This document shows, one piece after another, positions 10,895 to 20,435 of a stretch of DNA of 64,000 nucleotides. Numbering within the stretch: the stretch's first letter is position 1; every line of letters starts with the position of its first letter. The position numbers and the translations under genes were made by a program. The notes under the pieces are model-generated. The model made no database searches and had not been told where the DNA came from. It saw nothing but the letters and a program-made list of their open reading frames with translations. This stretch comes from Methylotenera versatilis 7 (GTDB lineage: Bacteria; Pseudomonadota; Gammaproteobacteria; Burkholderiales; Methylophilaceae), in contig NZ_JUGF01000003.1 in assembly GCF_000799165.1 (NCBI RefSeq), positions 1-64,000 on the forward strand, read 5' to 3'.

Positions 10895-11636
10895 TAGCGG
10901 TAACACACGCACCAAATGGGCGTTGGTCGATAGCGCAGGCGAATTACAAGCGACAGAAGCTTGCATGAACGCTGATTTAAATACATCGACATTGCCGCGA
11001 GCCGCGCAAAAAGCCAGCAAAGTGATAGTTGCAAACGTGGCTGGTGAGTCAATCGCGCAGCAAATCGCACAATTGGTTGTGCCACTAAATACGTATTTCG
11101 TTGTGGCGAAACAACGGGCTTGTGATGTAGTTAATCAATATGAGCAAGCCGAAAAACTCGGTGCTGATCGCTGGGCGGGATTAGTTGCTGTTTGGCATAT
11201 GAATCAACAGGCGACTTTGGTTGTGAATGCCGGTACGGCGATTACGATTGATTGCTTGATAAAAAGTGAACAAGAAAATACAGGTTTGTTTTTAGGTGGC
11301 ACCATCATGCCTGGCTTACGTTTGATGCAAACGGCATTAACGCACAACACGGCGCAGTTAAATGTGGGGGAGGGTCGTTATAGCGCTTTTCCTATCAATA
11401 CAAAAAATGCCATTCAGACGGGTTGCTTAAATGCAGCAATTGGCGCGATTATCATGGTGTTGCAGCAACTGCAGGAACACCGTGATTTGCCAGCCAAGAT
11501 AATAATGAGCGGCGGCGATGCCTCTACAATTGCAGATGCATTGGTACCGTATTTAAAAGCAAATAAAAAGCAGGTTATGATTGTAGAAAACCTTGTGCTG
11601 CAAGGGTTGGCAATATTAGAGAAAGAATATATATGA
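10878..11636 (+). CDS. coaX: type III pantothenate kinase
   Basis: Phosphorylates pantothenate in the first step of coenzyme A synthesis. The 252-residue product has the ASKHA-fold signatures of the CoaX type: VIDSGNTRTKWALV at 4-17, EKLGADRWAGL near residue 92, the acidic motif NAGTAITIDCL and GGTIMPGLRLM. The ATG at 10878 is chosen because AAGGTG is 6 bases upstream and family members begin with this MLLxIDxGN pattern. An upstream GTG at 10854 would add eight unlikely residues. The start overlaps birA by 17 bases and the stop overlaps the next gene by 4 (ATGA), which implies translational coupling. Confidence 0.95.
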   Translation: MLLVIDSGNTRTKWALVDSAGELQATEACMNADLNTSTLPRAAQKASKVIVANVAGESIAQQIAQLVVPLNTYFVVAKQRACDVVNQYEQAEKLGADRWAGLVAVWHMNQQATLVVNAGTAITIDCLIKSEQENTGLFLGGTIMPGLRLMQTALTHNTAQLNVGEGRYSAFPINTKNAIQTGCLNAAIGAIIMVLQQLQEHRDLPAKIIMSGGDASTIADALVPYLKANKKQVMIVENLVLQGLAILEKEYI

Positions 11637-12298
11637 AGTGGCTGTTATGGTTGTTGCTATTGACTAACGCTGGCTTATTGGTTTACTTTAATTTGGATGT
11701 GATTGCGCCAAAACCGAATGAAATCCGCCCGGCGATTAATCCGGAGAAACTCAAGATATTAGACCAAAAAGCGCTAGAGGCTATGCCTAAAAAAGCACCA
11801 GCATCGCCAGTGGTTGCTGCGGTAGAGCCGCCTGATCTTAGTTGCTATGAGTGGGGTAACTTTACGCCTAGCAACTTGCCATCTGCACAAGTGGCCTTGG
11901 TTAAATTGGGTTTGAGTAGTATTGCCAAGCAATCTGAACCGCCTCAAACAGGTAGGCGCTTTTGGGTATATTACCCACCTTTAAAAAATGCAAAACTTGC
12001 ACAAGAAAAAGCGGATGAGATTAAGGCATTGGGAGTAGGCGAGATATTTATTGTGCAAGATTCACAGTGGCGTCATGCGATTTCTTTTGGATTGTTTCAA
12101 GATGAAAAGTTGGCCACCAATTTATTAAACGATTTACTGGCCAAGGGCGTAAAAGGTGCGACTAAAGCATTGCGTAGCCCAGGCAAAAATATCTCCAGCC
12201 TGTTGATTAAAGCGGTTACACCAGAAGCAGCATTGGAATTACAACGAATCAGCCCGGAATTTGTCGGGAGTGAGCTTAGAGTGACTGCTTGCCCTTAA
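11633..12298 (+). CDS. SPOR-domain-like membrane-anchored protein
   Basis: A 221-residue protein with one N-terminal membrane helix (MKWLLWLLLLTNAGLLVYF) and a proline-rich linker. Its C-terminal segment (about 105-180, RRFWVYYPPLKNAKLAQEKA followed by the ISFGLFQDEKLATNLL pattern) resembles SPOR domains, which bind denuded septal peptidoglycan. Such a gene commonly follows birA-coaX in betaproteobacteria (recalled, not checked). The SPOR match is by pattern only. The start overlaps the coaX stop by 4 bases, so translation is probably coupled. The last residues, TACP, include a cysteine. It likely acts in the periplasm as a cell-envelope protein. Confidence 0.7.
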   Translation: MKWLLWLLLLTNAGLLVYFNLDVIAPKPNEIRPAINPEKLKILDQKALEAMPKKAPASPVVAAVEPPDLSCYEWGNFTPSNLPSAQVALVKLGLSSIAKQSEPPQTGRRFWVYYPPLKNAKLAQEKADEIKALGVGEIFIVQDSQWRHAISFGLFQDEKLATNLLNDLLAKGVKGATKALRSPGKNISSLLIKAVTPEAALELQRISPEFVGSELRVTACP

Positions 12299-12352
12299 GC
12301 GTTATTTAATAAGACAGGTTCTAATGTAGTCTAAGCTGGTGACGGATATTGC

Positions 12353-12397
12353 ATTTCCTCTGTATTGCTAGAGTTAACTAAATAATACAGAGGAAAT
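12353..12397. terminator. perfect 14-bp inverted repeat between convergent genes
   Basis: ATTTCCTCTGTATT (12353-12366) and its exact complement (12384-12397) flank a 17-base loop that itself contains the palindrome AGTTAACT. It sits midway between the stops of the SPOR-like gene (+) and lpd (-), where a bidirectional terminator is expected. A TTTCTCTT tract follows on the + strand, and no clear U-run follows on the - strand. Confidence 0.5.
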
Positions 12398-12435
12398 TTC
12401 TCTTACTCTGAATAGCCAGAGTTAACGTTGGCAGC

Positions 12436-14220
12436 TTACCTTTTCTTGATATACAAATCGGTTATCGTGCCTTCTTTTACTTCTGCTGCGAAGCAAATGG
12501 TTTCTGATAAGGTTGGATGAGCGTGAATGGTTAAGCCTAAATCATGCGCATCGGCACCCATTTCAATGGCCAAAACGGCTTCCGCTAACAACTCACCTGC
12601 GTTCACGCCCACAACACCTGCTCCAATTAAACGATGTGTGGTTTTGTCAAAAATCAGTTTAGTTGCGCCTTCTGTACGTGCAATCGATATGGCGCGACCA
12701 CTGGCAGCCCAAGGGAAGCTGGCCTTTTCGTACTCAATACCCTTTGCTTTTGCTTCGATTTCCGTTACGCCAGCCCAAGCGATTTCAGGATCTGTGTAAG
12801 CGACAGATGGAATGCAAGCAGCTTGAAACTCTACTTTATGACCAGCAATCACTTCAGCGGCGACCTTGCCTTCATGCGTGGCTTTGTGCGCTAACATCGG
12901 TTGGCCCACAATATCGCCGATGGCAAAGATATGCGGTACATTTGTGCGCATTTGTTTGTCTACGGCGATAAAGCCGCGCTCATCTACAGCAACGCCGGCT
13001 AATTCCGCACCAATGTTTTTTCCATTTGGGCGACGGCCGATTGAGACTAAAACGCGGTCATATATTTGTGGTTCTTTTGGTGCTTGCCCTTCATCAACTC
13101 CTTGGCCCTCAAAACTCACATGAATACCATCTTTTTTGGCCTCCATTTTTGCTACTTTGGTTGAAAGCATGATGGATTCAAAGCGTTTTTCCATACGCTT
13201 TTGCAGTGGGCGTACTAAATCGCGATCGCAGCCTTGTACCAAGCCATCCATAAATTCGACGACACTTACTTTTGTACCGAGTGCGTCGTAAACCGTACCC
13301 ATTTCCAAGCCGATGATACCGCCGCCAATGACCAGCATGCGTTTCGGAATATCAGCCAAAGCCAATGCACCGGTAGAATCCATAATGCGTTCATCATCTG
13401 GTGCACCTGGGAATTTAGTCGCTTGTGAACCTGCCGCGATAATGGCATTTTCAAAGCCTACCATAGTGATTTTTCCATCGTTATCCGTGACCGCGATTTG
13501 GTTTGCGCTGGTAAAAGCGCCAACGCCAATAACGACAGTAACGCCACGTTGTTTTGCCATTTGTGCAAGGCCGCCTGTGAGCTTGGCGACGACATCGTTG
13601 CTTTTCCAATTGCGCAGTGCATCTAAATCAATATTAGGCGCGCTAAAGCTAACGCCATGGTGTGCAGTTTCTTCAGTTTCCGTGATGACTTTCGCGGTAT
13701 GCAGCAAAGCTTTGGATGGTATACAACCCACATTTAAACAAACGCCGCCCAAGGTGGAGTAACGTTCGATTAACACCACTTTTAGGCCAAGATCTGCGGC
13801 GCGAAAAGCAGCGGTATAACCGCCAGGGCCAGAACCTAATACCACTACTTGTGTTTGGATGTCGCTATTGTTGTTAGTTGTAATAATTGGTTTAGAGTCT
13901 GTCGTAACTGCGTGAGCAGTGGTACTAGGTGCGACAGCAGCAGGAGCCTCTGGTTTAGCTGTTGGTGTACTTGTAGCAACTTCAGCTTCAATGACCAAAA
14001 TCGCTGAACCTTTAGCTATTTTATCGCCCACTTTGACTTTTATTTCTTTCACTGTTCCAGCTGATGACGATGGGATGTCCATCGATGCTTTATCCGACTC
14101 AACAGTGATTAATGAATCCTCTTTGGCAATCACATCACCTACTTTTACTAACACTTCAATCACATCAACACTATCAAAGTTGCCAATATCGGGGACTAAT
14201 ACATCCACTAAGTTACTCAT
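12436..14220 (-). CDS. lpdA: dihydrolipoyl dehydrogenase (E3) with fused N-terminal lipoyl domain
   Basis: E3 of the pyruvate dehydrogenase complex: reoxidises dihydrolipoamide and reduces NAD+. At 594 residues it is longer than a plain E3 (about 475) because residues 1-80 form a lipoyl domain with K44 in ESDKASMDI, followed by an Ala/Pro/Thr linker (82-115). The flavoprotein part has the FAD motif GSGPGG (129-134), the redox disulfide C161-LNVG-C166, an NAD-binding GGGIIG, the FAD motif [10 protein letters not shown] region and the catalytic HAHPT near the C-terminus. The fused lipoyl domain is nearly the same as the AceF one. The start has AAAGGG just upstream. It is the third gene after aceE-aceF, 325 bases downstream of aceF. 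Confidence 0.96.
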   Translation of the reverse strand: MSNLVDVLVPDIGNFDSVDVIEVLVKVGDVIAKEDSLITVESDKASMDIPSSSAGTVKEIKVKVGDKIAKGSAILVIEAEVATSTPTAKPEAPAAVAPSTTAHAVTTDSKPIITTNNNSDIQTQVVVLGSGPGGYTAAFRAADLGLKVVLIERYSTLGGVCLNVGCIPSKALLHTAKVITETEETAHHGVSFSAPNIDLDALRNWKSNDVVAKLTGGLAQMAKQRGVTVVIGVGAFTSANQIAVTDNDGKITMVGFENAIIAAGSQATKFPGAPDDERIMDSTGALALADIPKRMLVIGGGIIGLEMGTVYDALGTKVSVVEFMDGLVQGCDRDLVRPLQKRMEKRFESIMLSTKVAKMEAKKDGIHVSFEGQGVDEGQAPKEPQIYDRVLVSIGRRPNGKNIGAELAGVAVDERGFIAVDKQMRTNVPHIFAIGDIVGQPMLAHKATHEGKVAAEVIAGHKVEFQAACIPSVAYTDPEIAWAGVTEIEAKAKGIEYEKASFPWAASGRAISIARTEGATKLIFDKTTHRLIGAGVVGVNAGELLAEAVLAIEMGADAHDLGLTIHAHPTLSETICFAAEVKEGTITDLYIKKR

Positions 14221-14487
14221 GCTTACCCTTTGTTATCGCTTAAAAATTGCAGTAATTTTATCATTAAAGCGTGGCTTTTAAGCTTTCAAACAGGGGTTAA
14301 TTACAACTGTAATAGATTGAATGGCGAATGTAGCCGGAGATGCGGAAAACACGTATTAGAATGTTGCGATGGGGTGTGGCGAATCTAAAGTAGAAAAAGA
14401 CCCGACTGCATGACTTAACAACTAAAAATGGTTAAATTTTTTCAGAAAGCAGTTTTTGAGAACTATGCCTTTGACTTTTAAATCTTT

Positions 14488-14523
14488 AATGAGCTGAGCA
14501 GAGACTCCTGCATTCAGCTCATT
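14488..14523. promoter_or_regulatory. hairpin in the 325-base aceF-lpd gap
   Basis: The gap 14221-14545 holds no gene. Its main structure is a stem of AATGAGCTGA / TCAGCTCATT (10 bp) with an inner GCAG/CTGC stem and a 6-base loop, 23 bases beyond the aceF stop. On the - strand no U-run follows, so it looks more like an mRNA-stabilising or processing hairpin than a full terminator. On the + strand a short T-run follows it. The remaining 260 bases show nothing I recognise. An internal lpd promoter there is plausible. Confidence 0.45.
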
Positions 14524-14545
14524 ACTATTTTTATGCTTATTGAAT

Positions 14546-15925
14546 TTAGAGTAACAGGCGGCGCACATCAGATAACATCATGCGCATATGGCTGGTAAAG
14601 CGTGCGCCATCTGCACCGTCGACCACGCGATGGTCGTAGGAAAGTGACATTGGTAAGATCAGGCGCGGTTCGAAAGCCTTGGTTTTTTCATTGTAAATGG
14701 GCTGCATAGATGAGCGTGAAACGCCTAGAATCGCTACTTCTGGGCAGTTGATGATTGGCGTAAACATAGTGCCACCAATACCGCCAAGGCTAGAAATAGT
14801 AAAGCAACCGCCTTGCATTTCTTCTACCTTTAATTTACGTTCGCGTGCTTTGGTGGATAACTCACCTAAGTCGCGCGCGATATCCAGCACATCTTTTTGC
14901 TGCACATCTTTCACTACCGGCACCACTAAACCATCAGGTGTGTCGCAAGCAAAACCAATATTGTAGTAATTTTTTAAAATCAAACTGTCGCCATCTGGTG
15001 AAAGCGACGAATTAAAATTAGGGTAAGCTTTTAATGCATTCACCGAAGCTTTAATCAAAAATGCCAGCATGGTGAGCTTGACGCCGCGTTTTTCAGCATC
15101 TGCTTGCATGGACTTTCTAAAGTCTTCTAAATCTGTGATGTCCGCTTGGTCAAACTGGGTAACATGCGGTGCAGTTACCCAGTTTCTATGTAGATTCGCA
15201 CCGGATATCTTTTTAATACGCGATAGCGGTTTGGTTTCAATATTGCCAAACTGGCTGAAATCAATCACTGGCATTGGCAATGTAGCAAGGCTGCCCAAGC
15301 CAGCGCCCATGTTTTCTGTACGTGGTTTGGCCAATTCACCTTTTACAAATGCTTGTACATCGGCTTGCGTGATGCGATTTTTTGCTGCGCTACCCTTAAC
15401 AAACGCTAAGTTAACACCTAATTCGCGCGCGAATTTACGCACAGATGGGCTGGCGTGTGATGTTTTACCACCGTTAACCACAACGCTTTCGCCCACTGGC
15501 AGCGGCTGATGGGCAGGTTGTACTTGTTTTGGCGGTTCTGGCGCAGGGCGTGACGGTTCTGGAATCGCTGCGGCAATGGCTTCTTTTGGCGCGCTTGCTG
15601 GAGTTTGAGCAGCTGGTGCCGCTTTTGTCTCTGCTGGTGCCGCTTTTGTCTCTGCAGGTGCAGCCGCTGGTTTACTTTCGACTGCAGAATCGGCTTCTAA
15701 AGTTAAAATCAAATGACCTTGAGCGATTTTATCGCCTACTTTTAATTTAACTTCTTTTACTACGCCAGCAAATGGCGCAGGAATATCCATGGACGCTTTG
15801 TCCGATTCCACTGTCACCAGTGAGTCATCCTTGGCAATCGTATCGCCGGCTTTTACCAGCACTTCAATCACATCCACGCTATCAAAGTTGCCGATATCAG
15901 GCACTAAAACATCTTGTAAACTCAT
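14546..15925 (-). CDS. aceF: dihydrolipoamide acetyltransferase (E2) of pyruvate dehydrogenase
   Basis: Core E2 subunit: transfers the acetyl group from lipoamide to coenzyme A. The 459-residue protein has one N-terminal lipoyl domain (1-78, lipoylated K43 in ESDKASMDI) and an Ala/Pro-rich linker with a repeated APAETKA unit. A peripheral-subunit-binding domain (about 160-200, SPSVRKFARELGV) comes next. The catalytic domain ends with YDHRVVDGADGARF, containing the active-site His and Asp. It has a single lipoyl domain, not the three of E. coli. Start has GGAG upstream. It follows aceE by 34 bases, so they are certainly one transcript. Confidence 0.96.
   Translation of the reverse strand: MSLQDVLVPDIGNFDSVDVIEVLVKAGDTIAKDDSLVTVESDKASMDIPAPFAGVVKEVKLKVGDKIAQGHLILTLEADSAVESKPAAAPAETKAAPAETKAAPAAQTPASAPKEAIAAAIPEPSRPAPEPPKQVQPAHQPLPVGESVVVNGGKTSHASPSVRKFARELGVNLAFVKGSAAKNRITQADVQAFVKGELAKPRTENMGAGLGSLATLPMPVIDFSQFGNIETKPLSRIKKISGANLHRNWVTAPHVTQFDQADITDLEDFRKSMQADAEKRGVKLTMLAFLIKASVNALKAYPNFNSSLSPDGDSLILKNYYNIGFACDTPDGLVVPVVKDVQQKDVLDIARDLGELSTKARERKLKVEEMQGGCFTISSLGGIGGTMFTPIINCPEVAILGVSRSSMQPIYNEKTKAFEPRLILPMSLSYDHRVVDGADGARFTSHMRMMLSDVRRLLL
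15612..15653. repeat. 21-bp tandem repeat in the aceF linker
   Basis: Two exact adjacent copies of a 21-base unit (GCTGGTGCCGCTTTTGTCTC T on the + strand) encode the duplicated seven-residue linker unit APAETKA of AceF, read on the - strand. A third, diverged copy follows. In-frame slippage of such linker repeats only changes the length of the flexible arm. Confidence 0.8.
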
Positions 15926-15959
15926 TATTAACTCCAGCCAGCAGGCCTTAATTTAAGCA

Positions 15960-18629
15960 TTAAACCGTTGTTGGATTTGGCTTATTTGCATCCAATTTAT
16001 ATTTTTTAACCGCTTCCGCAACTTTAGCGGCTGGCAATTTTCCTTCATCGCTGAGTGCTTTTAATGCAGCCACCGTGATGTAGCGGGCATCCACTTCAAA
16101 GAAATCACGTAACGCTTCACGGCTATCAGAGCGCCCGTAGCCGTCTGTACCCAGTGCGATAAATTTATTCGGTACAAAACGTTGAATCTGCTCAGCAAAA
16201 CTCTTCATGTAATCGGTTGAAGCGATAACTGGGCCTTTTGCATCTTTTAAGCATTCCGCAACATAATTCAAGCGTTGTGGTTTTTCAGGATTCAGCATAT
16301 TCCAACGTTCGCAATCCAGGCCTTCGCGACGTAGTTCGGTGAAGCTGGTTGCGCTCCATACATCGGCTGAAACGCCCCAGTCTTTTTCCAGTAACTCGGC
16401 GGCCGCAATCACTTCGCGCAGGATAACGCCGCTACCCATCAATTGTACTTTTTCGCCTTTGACTTTTGATTTGCTAAAGCTATACAAACCTTTGAGTATG
16501 CCTTGTTCAGCACCTGCAGGTAGTGCAGGATGGCTATAGTTTTCATTCATCAAGGTGATGTAGTAATACACATCCTCTTGGTTTTGCACCATACGGCGCA
16601 AACCTTCTTGAATAATCACTGCTAATTCATAAGCAAACGTTGGGTCGTAAGAAACGCAATTTGGAATCGTGGCAGACATTAAGTGGCTATGGCCATCTTC
16701 ATGTTGCAGACCTTCACCATTTAATGTCGTTCTGCCTGCGGTTGCGCCAAGCAAGAAGCCACGCGCACGCGAGTCGCCAGCTGCCCAAGCCAAATCGCCA
16801 ATACGCTGGAAGCCGAACATGGAGTAGAAGATATAGAACGGAATCATCTGCACGCCTGTTACAGAGTACGATGTTGCAGCAGCAATCCAGCTAGAGAATG
16901 AACCCGCTTCGTTAATACCTTCTTCTAATATCTGGCCGTCTTTTGATTCTTTGTAATACATGACTTGGTCAGAGTCCATTGGCTCATATAACTGACCCAA
17001 ATGTGAGTAGATACCCAATTGACGGAACATACCTTCCATGCCGAATGTACGTGCTTCGTCCGGCACGATTGGTACCACGAATTTGCCCAGTGCTTTATCG
17101 CGTAAAAGTGTCGATAAAATACGCACAAAAGCCATCGTAGTCGATATTTCGCGTTCACCGGTGGCGGTTAACATGTTTTCGAATGCAGATAAATGAGGCA
17201 CGGTTAACTCATTACCTTTGCGGCGACGCTGCGGCACAAAGCCGCCCATTGCTGCACGGCGTTCTGCCATGTATTTCACTTCAGGCGAGTCTTCCGCAGG
17301 CTTGTAGAAGCTCAAGTTTTCAACTTGCTCATCGGTAAGCGGCAAATCAAAACGGTCACGGAATTTTTTCAGTGACTCAATATCCATGCTCTTTTGTTGA
17401 TGCGTGGTATTTTGGCCTTCACCTGCATCACCCATGCCATAGCCTTTAACCGTTTTGGCTAAAATAACAGTTGGTTGACCTTTATGGTTAACCGCTGAGT
17501 GATACGCTGCATAGACTTTATGTGGATCGTGACCGCCACGGTTCAAACGCCAGATATCCTGGTCACTCATCGCGGCAACCATTTCTTTTAGTTCCGGGTA
17601 TTTGCCAAAGAAATGCTCACGCGTGTATGCGCCACCTTTGGCTTTAAAGTTCTGGTATTCGCCGTCAACGCATTCTTCCATGCGTTTTTTCAGGATGCCA
17701 TCTTTGTCCATGGCTAATAATGGATCCCAATATGAGCCCCAAACGACTTTTAATACATTCCAGCCAGAACCACGGAAATCAGACTCCAGTTCTTGGATAA
17801 TCTTGCCGTTGCCACGAACCGGGCCATCTAAACGTTGCAAGTTACAGTTAATCACAAAAATCAGATTATCCAGTTTTTCGCGTGAAGCCAATGAAATCGC
17901 ACCCAATGATTCCGGTTCGTCCATTTCGCCATCGCCACAAAACACCCATACTTTACGGTCGCTTGTGTCGGCGATGCCACGGTCATGCATATATTTTAGA
18001 AAGCGCGCTTGGTAGATACCTTGAATCGGACCTAAACCCATTGAAACGGTTGGGAATTGCCAGAAATCAGGCATTAACCAAGGGTGAGGATAGCTGGATA
18101 ACCCGTTGCCACCAGTTTCTTGACGGAAATTATCCATTTGCTCTTCTGTGATGCGACCTTCTAAAAAAGCACGCGCATACACGCCTGGCGATGAGTGGCC
18201 TTGGAAGTAAACGCAATCGCCGCCGAAGTTTTCATTTGGTGCGCGGAAGAAGTAGTTAAAACCTGTGTCGTATAAAGTCGCTGCCGATTGAAAGCTGGCA
18301 ATATGCCCGCCAACACCAGGCGATTTTTCATTACCGCGTAGCACGGTCATAATCGCGTTCCAGCGCACTAGAGCACGGATGCGGCGCTCCATTTCCGGGT
18401 CACCAGGCAAGCGTTGCTGCAGATGGGTTGGGATGGTGTTTACATAAGATGTCGTAGCATTGTAAGGCAGGTTGCTGCCAGAGCGGCGTGCCTTATCAAT
18501 CATGGCTTCCAGCAAAAAGTGCGCGCGTTCCGTACCTTCGTTTTCAATCACGGCGGTAAGTGCATCTAACCATTCCTGTGTCTCTAATGGATCAGTTTCT
18601 ACTAATTTGTTTTGCGTGTTCGAGGTCAT
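15960..18629 (-). CDS. aceE: pyruvate dehydrogenase E1 component, homodimeric type
   Basis: Thiamine-diphosphate-dependent decarboxylation of pyruvate and reductive acetylation of the lipoyl arm. The 889-residue protein matches the length of E. coli AceE. Visible motifs are LPGDPEMERRIRALVRWNA near residue 77, GGHIASFQSAATLYD, the thiamine/Mg motif starting VFCGDGEMDEPES (about 235-247) and ending in INCNLQ, and GYGRSDSREALRDFFEVD near the C-terminus. The start MTSNTQNK at 18629 is preferred because the upstream extension (to 18692) shows no family similarity and GGAGA lies 11 bases before it. It is the first gene of the aceE-aceF-lpd cluster. Confidence 0.97.
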   Translation of the reverse strand: MTSNTQNKLVETDPLETQEWLDALTAVIENEGTERAHFLLEAMIDKARRSGSNLPYNATTSYVNTIPTHLQQRLPGDPEMERRIRALVRWNAIMTVLRGNEKSPGVGGHIASFQSAATLYDTGFNYFFRAPNENFGGDCVYFQGHSSPGVYARAFLEGRITEEQMDNFRQETGGNGLSSYPHPWLMPDFWQFPTVSMGLGPIQGIYQARFLKYMHDRGIADTSDRKVWVFCGDGEMDEPESLGAISLASREKLDNLIFVINCNLQRLDGPVRGNGKIIQELESDFRGSGWNVLKVVWGSYWDPLLAMDKDGILKKRMEECVDGEYQNFKAKGGAYTREHFFGKYPELKEMVAAMSDQDIWRLNRGGHDPHKVYAAYHSAVNHKGQPTVILAKTVKGYGMGDAGEGQNTTHQQKSMDIESLKKFRDRFDLPLTDEQVENLSFYKPAEDSPEVKYMAERRAAMGGFVPQRRRKGNELTVPHLSAFENMLTATGEREISTTMAFVRILSTLLRDKALGKFVVPIVPDEARTFGMEGMFRQLGIYSHLGQLYEPMDSDQVMYYKESKDGQILEEGINEAGSFSSWIAAATSYSVTGVQMIPFYIFYSMFGFQRIGDLAWAAGDSRARGFLLGATAGRTTLNGEGLQHEDGHSHLMSATIPNCVSYDPTFAYELAVIIQEGLRRMVQNQEDVYYYITLMNENYSHPALPAGAEQGILKGLYSFSKSKVKGEKVQLMGSGVILREVIAAAELLEKDWGVSADVWSATSFTELRREGLDCERWNMLNPEKPQRLNYVAECLKDAKGPVIASTDYMKSFAEQIQRFVPNKFIALGTDGYGRSDSREALRDFFEVDARYITVAALKALSDEGKLPAAKVAEAVKKYKLDANKPNPTTV

Positions 18630-18705
18630 GCAGGGATAGTCTCCGTTGAGAGTGCTTGAGTTGGTATAATACAAGCAACTAGTTAAATGCAAGCAGGCTT
18701 CTGGA

Positions 18706-18731
18706 TTTATATAAATTTAAGTTTATATAAA
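18706..18731. repeat. two copies of the palindrome TTTATATAAA in the aceE/aminopeptidase promoter region
   Basis: TTTATATAAA, itself a perfect 10-bp palindrome, occurs at 18706-18715 and 18722-18731, 16 bases apart centre to centre. It lies in the 256-base divergent region between aceE (-) and the aminopeptidase (+). It could be a regulator site or just an AT-rich element of the promoters. Confidence 0.4.
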
Positions 18732-18839
18732 ACGGGATGAACTGGCTTGATTTAATGCAATCAATAAAGACGCTAGTGTGGCTTTTTTAGGCTTTTCGGT
18801 CAAGTTAAACGCGAATTTTAGCCAGTGTTTTTAAATGAT

Positions 18840-18867
18840 TTGCTATGTTTGTCTTACATTATATATA
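18840..18867 (+). promoter_or_regulatory. candidate sigma-70 promoter for the M17 aminopeptidase
   Basis: TTGCTA (18840-18845) and TATATA (18862-18867) are separated by 16 bases and lie 18 bases upstream of the start codon. The score is moderate and the region is AT-rich, so this is tentative. Confidence 0.3.
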
Positions 18868-18885
18868 AGAGTTAAGGAAGTTTAA

Positions 18886-20358
18886 ATGTCGGTAAAATTA
18901 AGTCAATTTGCGGAATTAAGTGATGAAAAGACGCTATCTTCGCAGAAACACAGTCTTTTTGTATTGGATGAAGCGGCTGAAAATAAGCACGTTTTTAGTG
19001 ATTTATTACAAAGTAAGCTCAAACGCAGCCAGACAGAATATAAAAGTTTAAACAAAACACCCGTTACTTTGGATTTGCCTAACGGCGGCATGGCAAGTTT
19101 TGTGGTGTTAACCGGAAAATTAACCGTTTTCCAAAAACATACTTTATTGCGTAAAGCCATGAAGCCTTTGCTGGATGAAAATCCTGAAAGTCTGGCGATT
19201 AATGTCTATGGTAGCGAAGTGGAGCGCGAAGCCAATGCCGGAGCTGCTTACTACGTGGCTACGGTCAATGCTGCTGAATTGCCGAGCCGCAAAAGTGCCA
19301 AAAATAAGCAAGATAATAAACACACACCGTTAAAAGAAATCAGTATTTATGGCTATAAAGCAGCGCATGATTATGCCGAAGTGAATGCACGTGTTGCAGC
19401 TAATACCTTGTGCCGCAGTTTAACGATGTTGCCTCCGAACGAATTAACACCAGCGATTTATCGTGAAAAAGTAAAGCAGTTGGCAAAACAACATGGTTGG
19501 GCGCATGAAGAATTTGACATGTCTGCGTTGAGACAACTCGGTGCGGGCGCTTTTTATGCGGTTGGGCAGGGTAGTGAGCCGCTTGATGCCGCGATTGTGC
19601 ATTTAACTTATAGCCACCAAAAACCTAAAAAACATATTGCATTGGTGGGTAAGGGTATTTGTTTTGATACGGGCGGTCATAATTTAAAACCTGCAAAATA
19701 TATGCAAGGTATGCATGAAGACATGAACGGTAGCGCAGTTGCACTAAGCGTGTTGCAAGCCGCAACGGAAATGAAGTTAGAAGTGAAAATCGACTGCTGG
19801 TTGGCCATCGCGCAAAATCACATTGGACCATTGGCTTACAAACAAAATGATGTGGTGACTGCGTTAAATGGTATGAGTATCGAGATTGTGCATACCGATG
19901 CGGAAGGTCGCATGGTGTTGGCTGATACCTTAACGATGGCGAGCAGACAAAAACCAGATATCATTTTAGATTACGCCACTTTAACCGGTAGCATGGCAGT
20001 GGCAGTGGGTGATCGCATGAGCGGCATCATTGCCAATCGACCAGAGTTGTCTTGTATGGCCGTTGGCGCGGGCGCGGCGGCAGGCGAACGTATTGTTGCA
20101 TTTCCAAATGAAGAGGATTTTGACAGTGATTTAGACAGTGATATTGCAGATATCAAGCAATGCACACTGGAAGGTGGCGGCGATCATATCCACGCCACGC
20201 GTTTTATGGGTAAATTCATTGAAAATGACGTGGCGTGGTGCCATGCTGATTTATCCAGTACCAATCGCAAAGGCGGTTTGGGAGCGGTGCAAAGTGATGT
20301 AAATGGTTTTGGTGTCGGGTTTGGAGTGGAGATGATTAAAGCCTTAATCCGCCAATAA
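18886..20358 (+). CDS. M17 (leucyl aminopeptidase) family metallopeptidase
   Basis: Cytoplasmic two-metal aminopeptidase that trims N-terminal residues from peptides, 490 residues. All expected metal and catalytic positions are present: GKGICFDTGGHNLKP (Lys, Asp and the catalytic Lys), EDMNGSA (Asp) and HTDAEGRMVLADTL (Asp, Glu, Arg), followed by DYATLTGS. Some motif neighbours differ from PepA (GGHNLKP for GGISIKP, HEDMNG for KYDMCG), so it belongs to a divergent branch and I do not call it pepA. The N-terminal domain is only weakly like that of PepA. Start has AAGGAAG upstream (about 18875). It reads toward the Crp/Fnr gene with 77 bases between. Confidence 0.9.
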   Translation: MSVKLSQFAELSDEKTLSSQKHSLFVLDEAAENKHVFSDLLQSKLKRSQTEYKSLNKTPVTLDLPNGGMASFVVLTGKLTVFQKHTLLRKAMKPLLDENPESLAINVYGSEVEREANAGAAYYVATVNAAELPSRKSAKNKQDNKHTPLKEISIYGYKAAHDYAEVNARVAANTLCRSLTMLPPNELTPAIYREKVKQLAKQHGWAHEEFDMSALRQLGAGAFYAVGQGSEPLDAAIVHLTYSHQKPKKHIALVGKGICFDTGGHNLKPAKYMQGMHEDMNGSAVALSVLQAATEMKLEVKIDCWLAIAQNHIGPLAYKQNDVVTALNGMSIEIVHTDAEGRMVLADTLTMASRQKPDIILDYATLTGSMAVAVGDRMSGIIANRPELSCMAVGAGAAAGERIVAFPNEEDFDSDLDSDIADIKQCTLEGGGDHIHATRFMGKFIENDVAWCHADLSSTNRKGGLGAVQSDVNGFGVGFGVEMIKALIRQ

Positions 20359-20435
20359 AGTTTGTATAAATAGCTTGAAAATTAAACGCCAAGACTTCAA
20401 TATTTACGTGTTTTTTAAAGTTGATGAGGAAATGT

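Noticed and set aside
12353-12397. Possible miniature inverted-repeat transposable element
   Set aside because: There are no target-site duplications and the 45-base size and place between convergent stops fit a terminator better.
15612-15653. Direct repeats as a possible CRISPR or mobile-element trace
   Set aside because: The units are adjacent, in frame and encode the AceF linker; there are no spacers or inverted ends.
18665-18670. Perfect TATAAT on the + strand upstream of aceE
   Set aside because: It faces away from aceE, has no matching -35 at proper spacing, and the nearest + gene is over 200 bases away.
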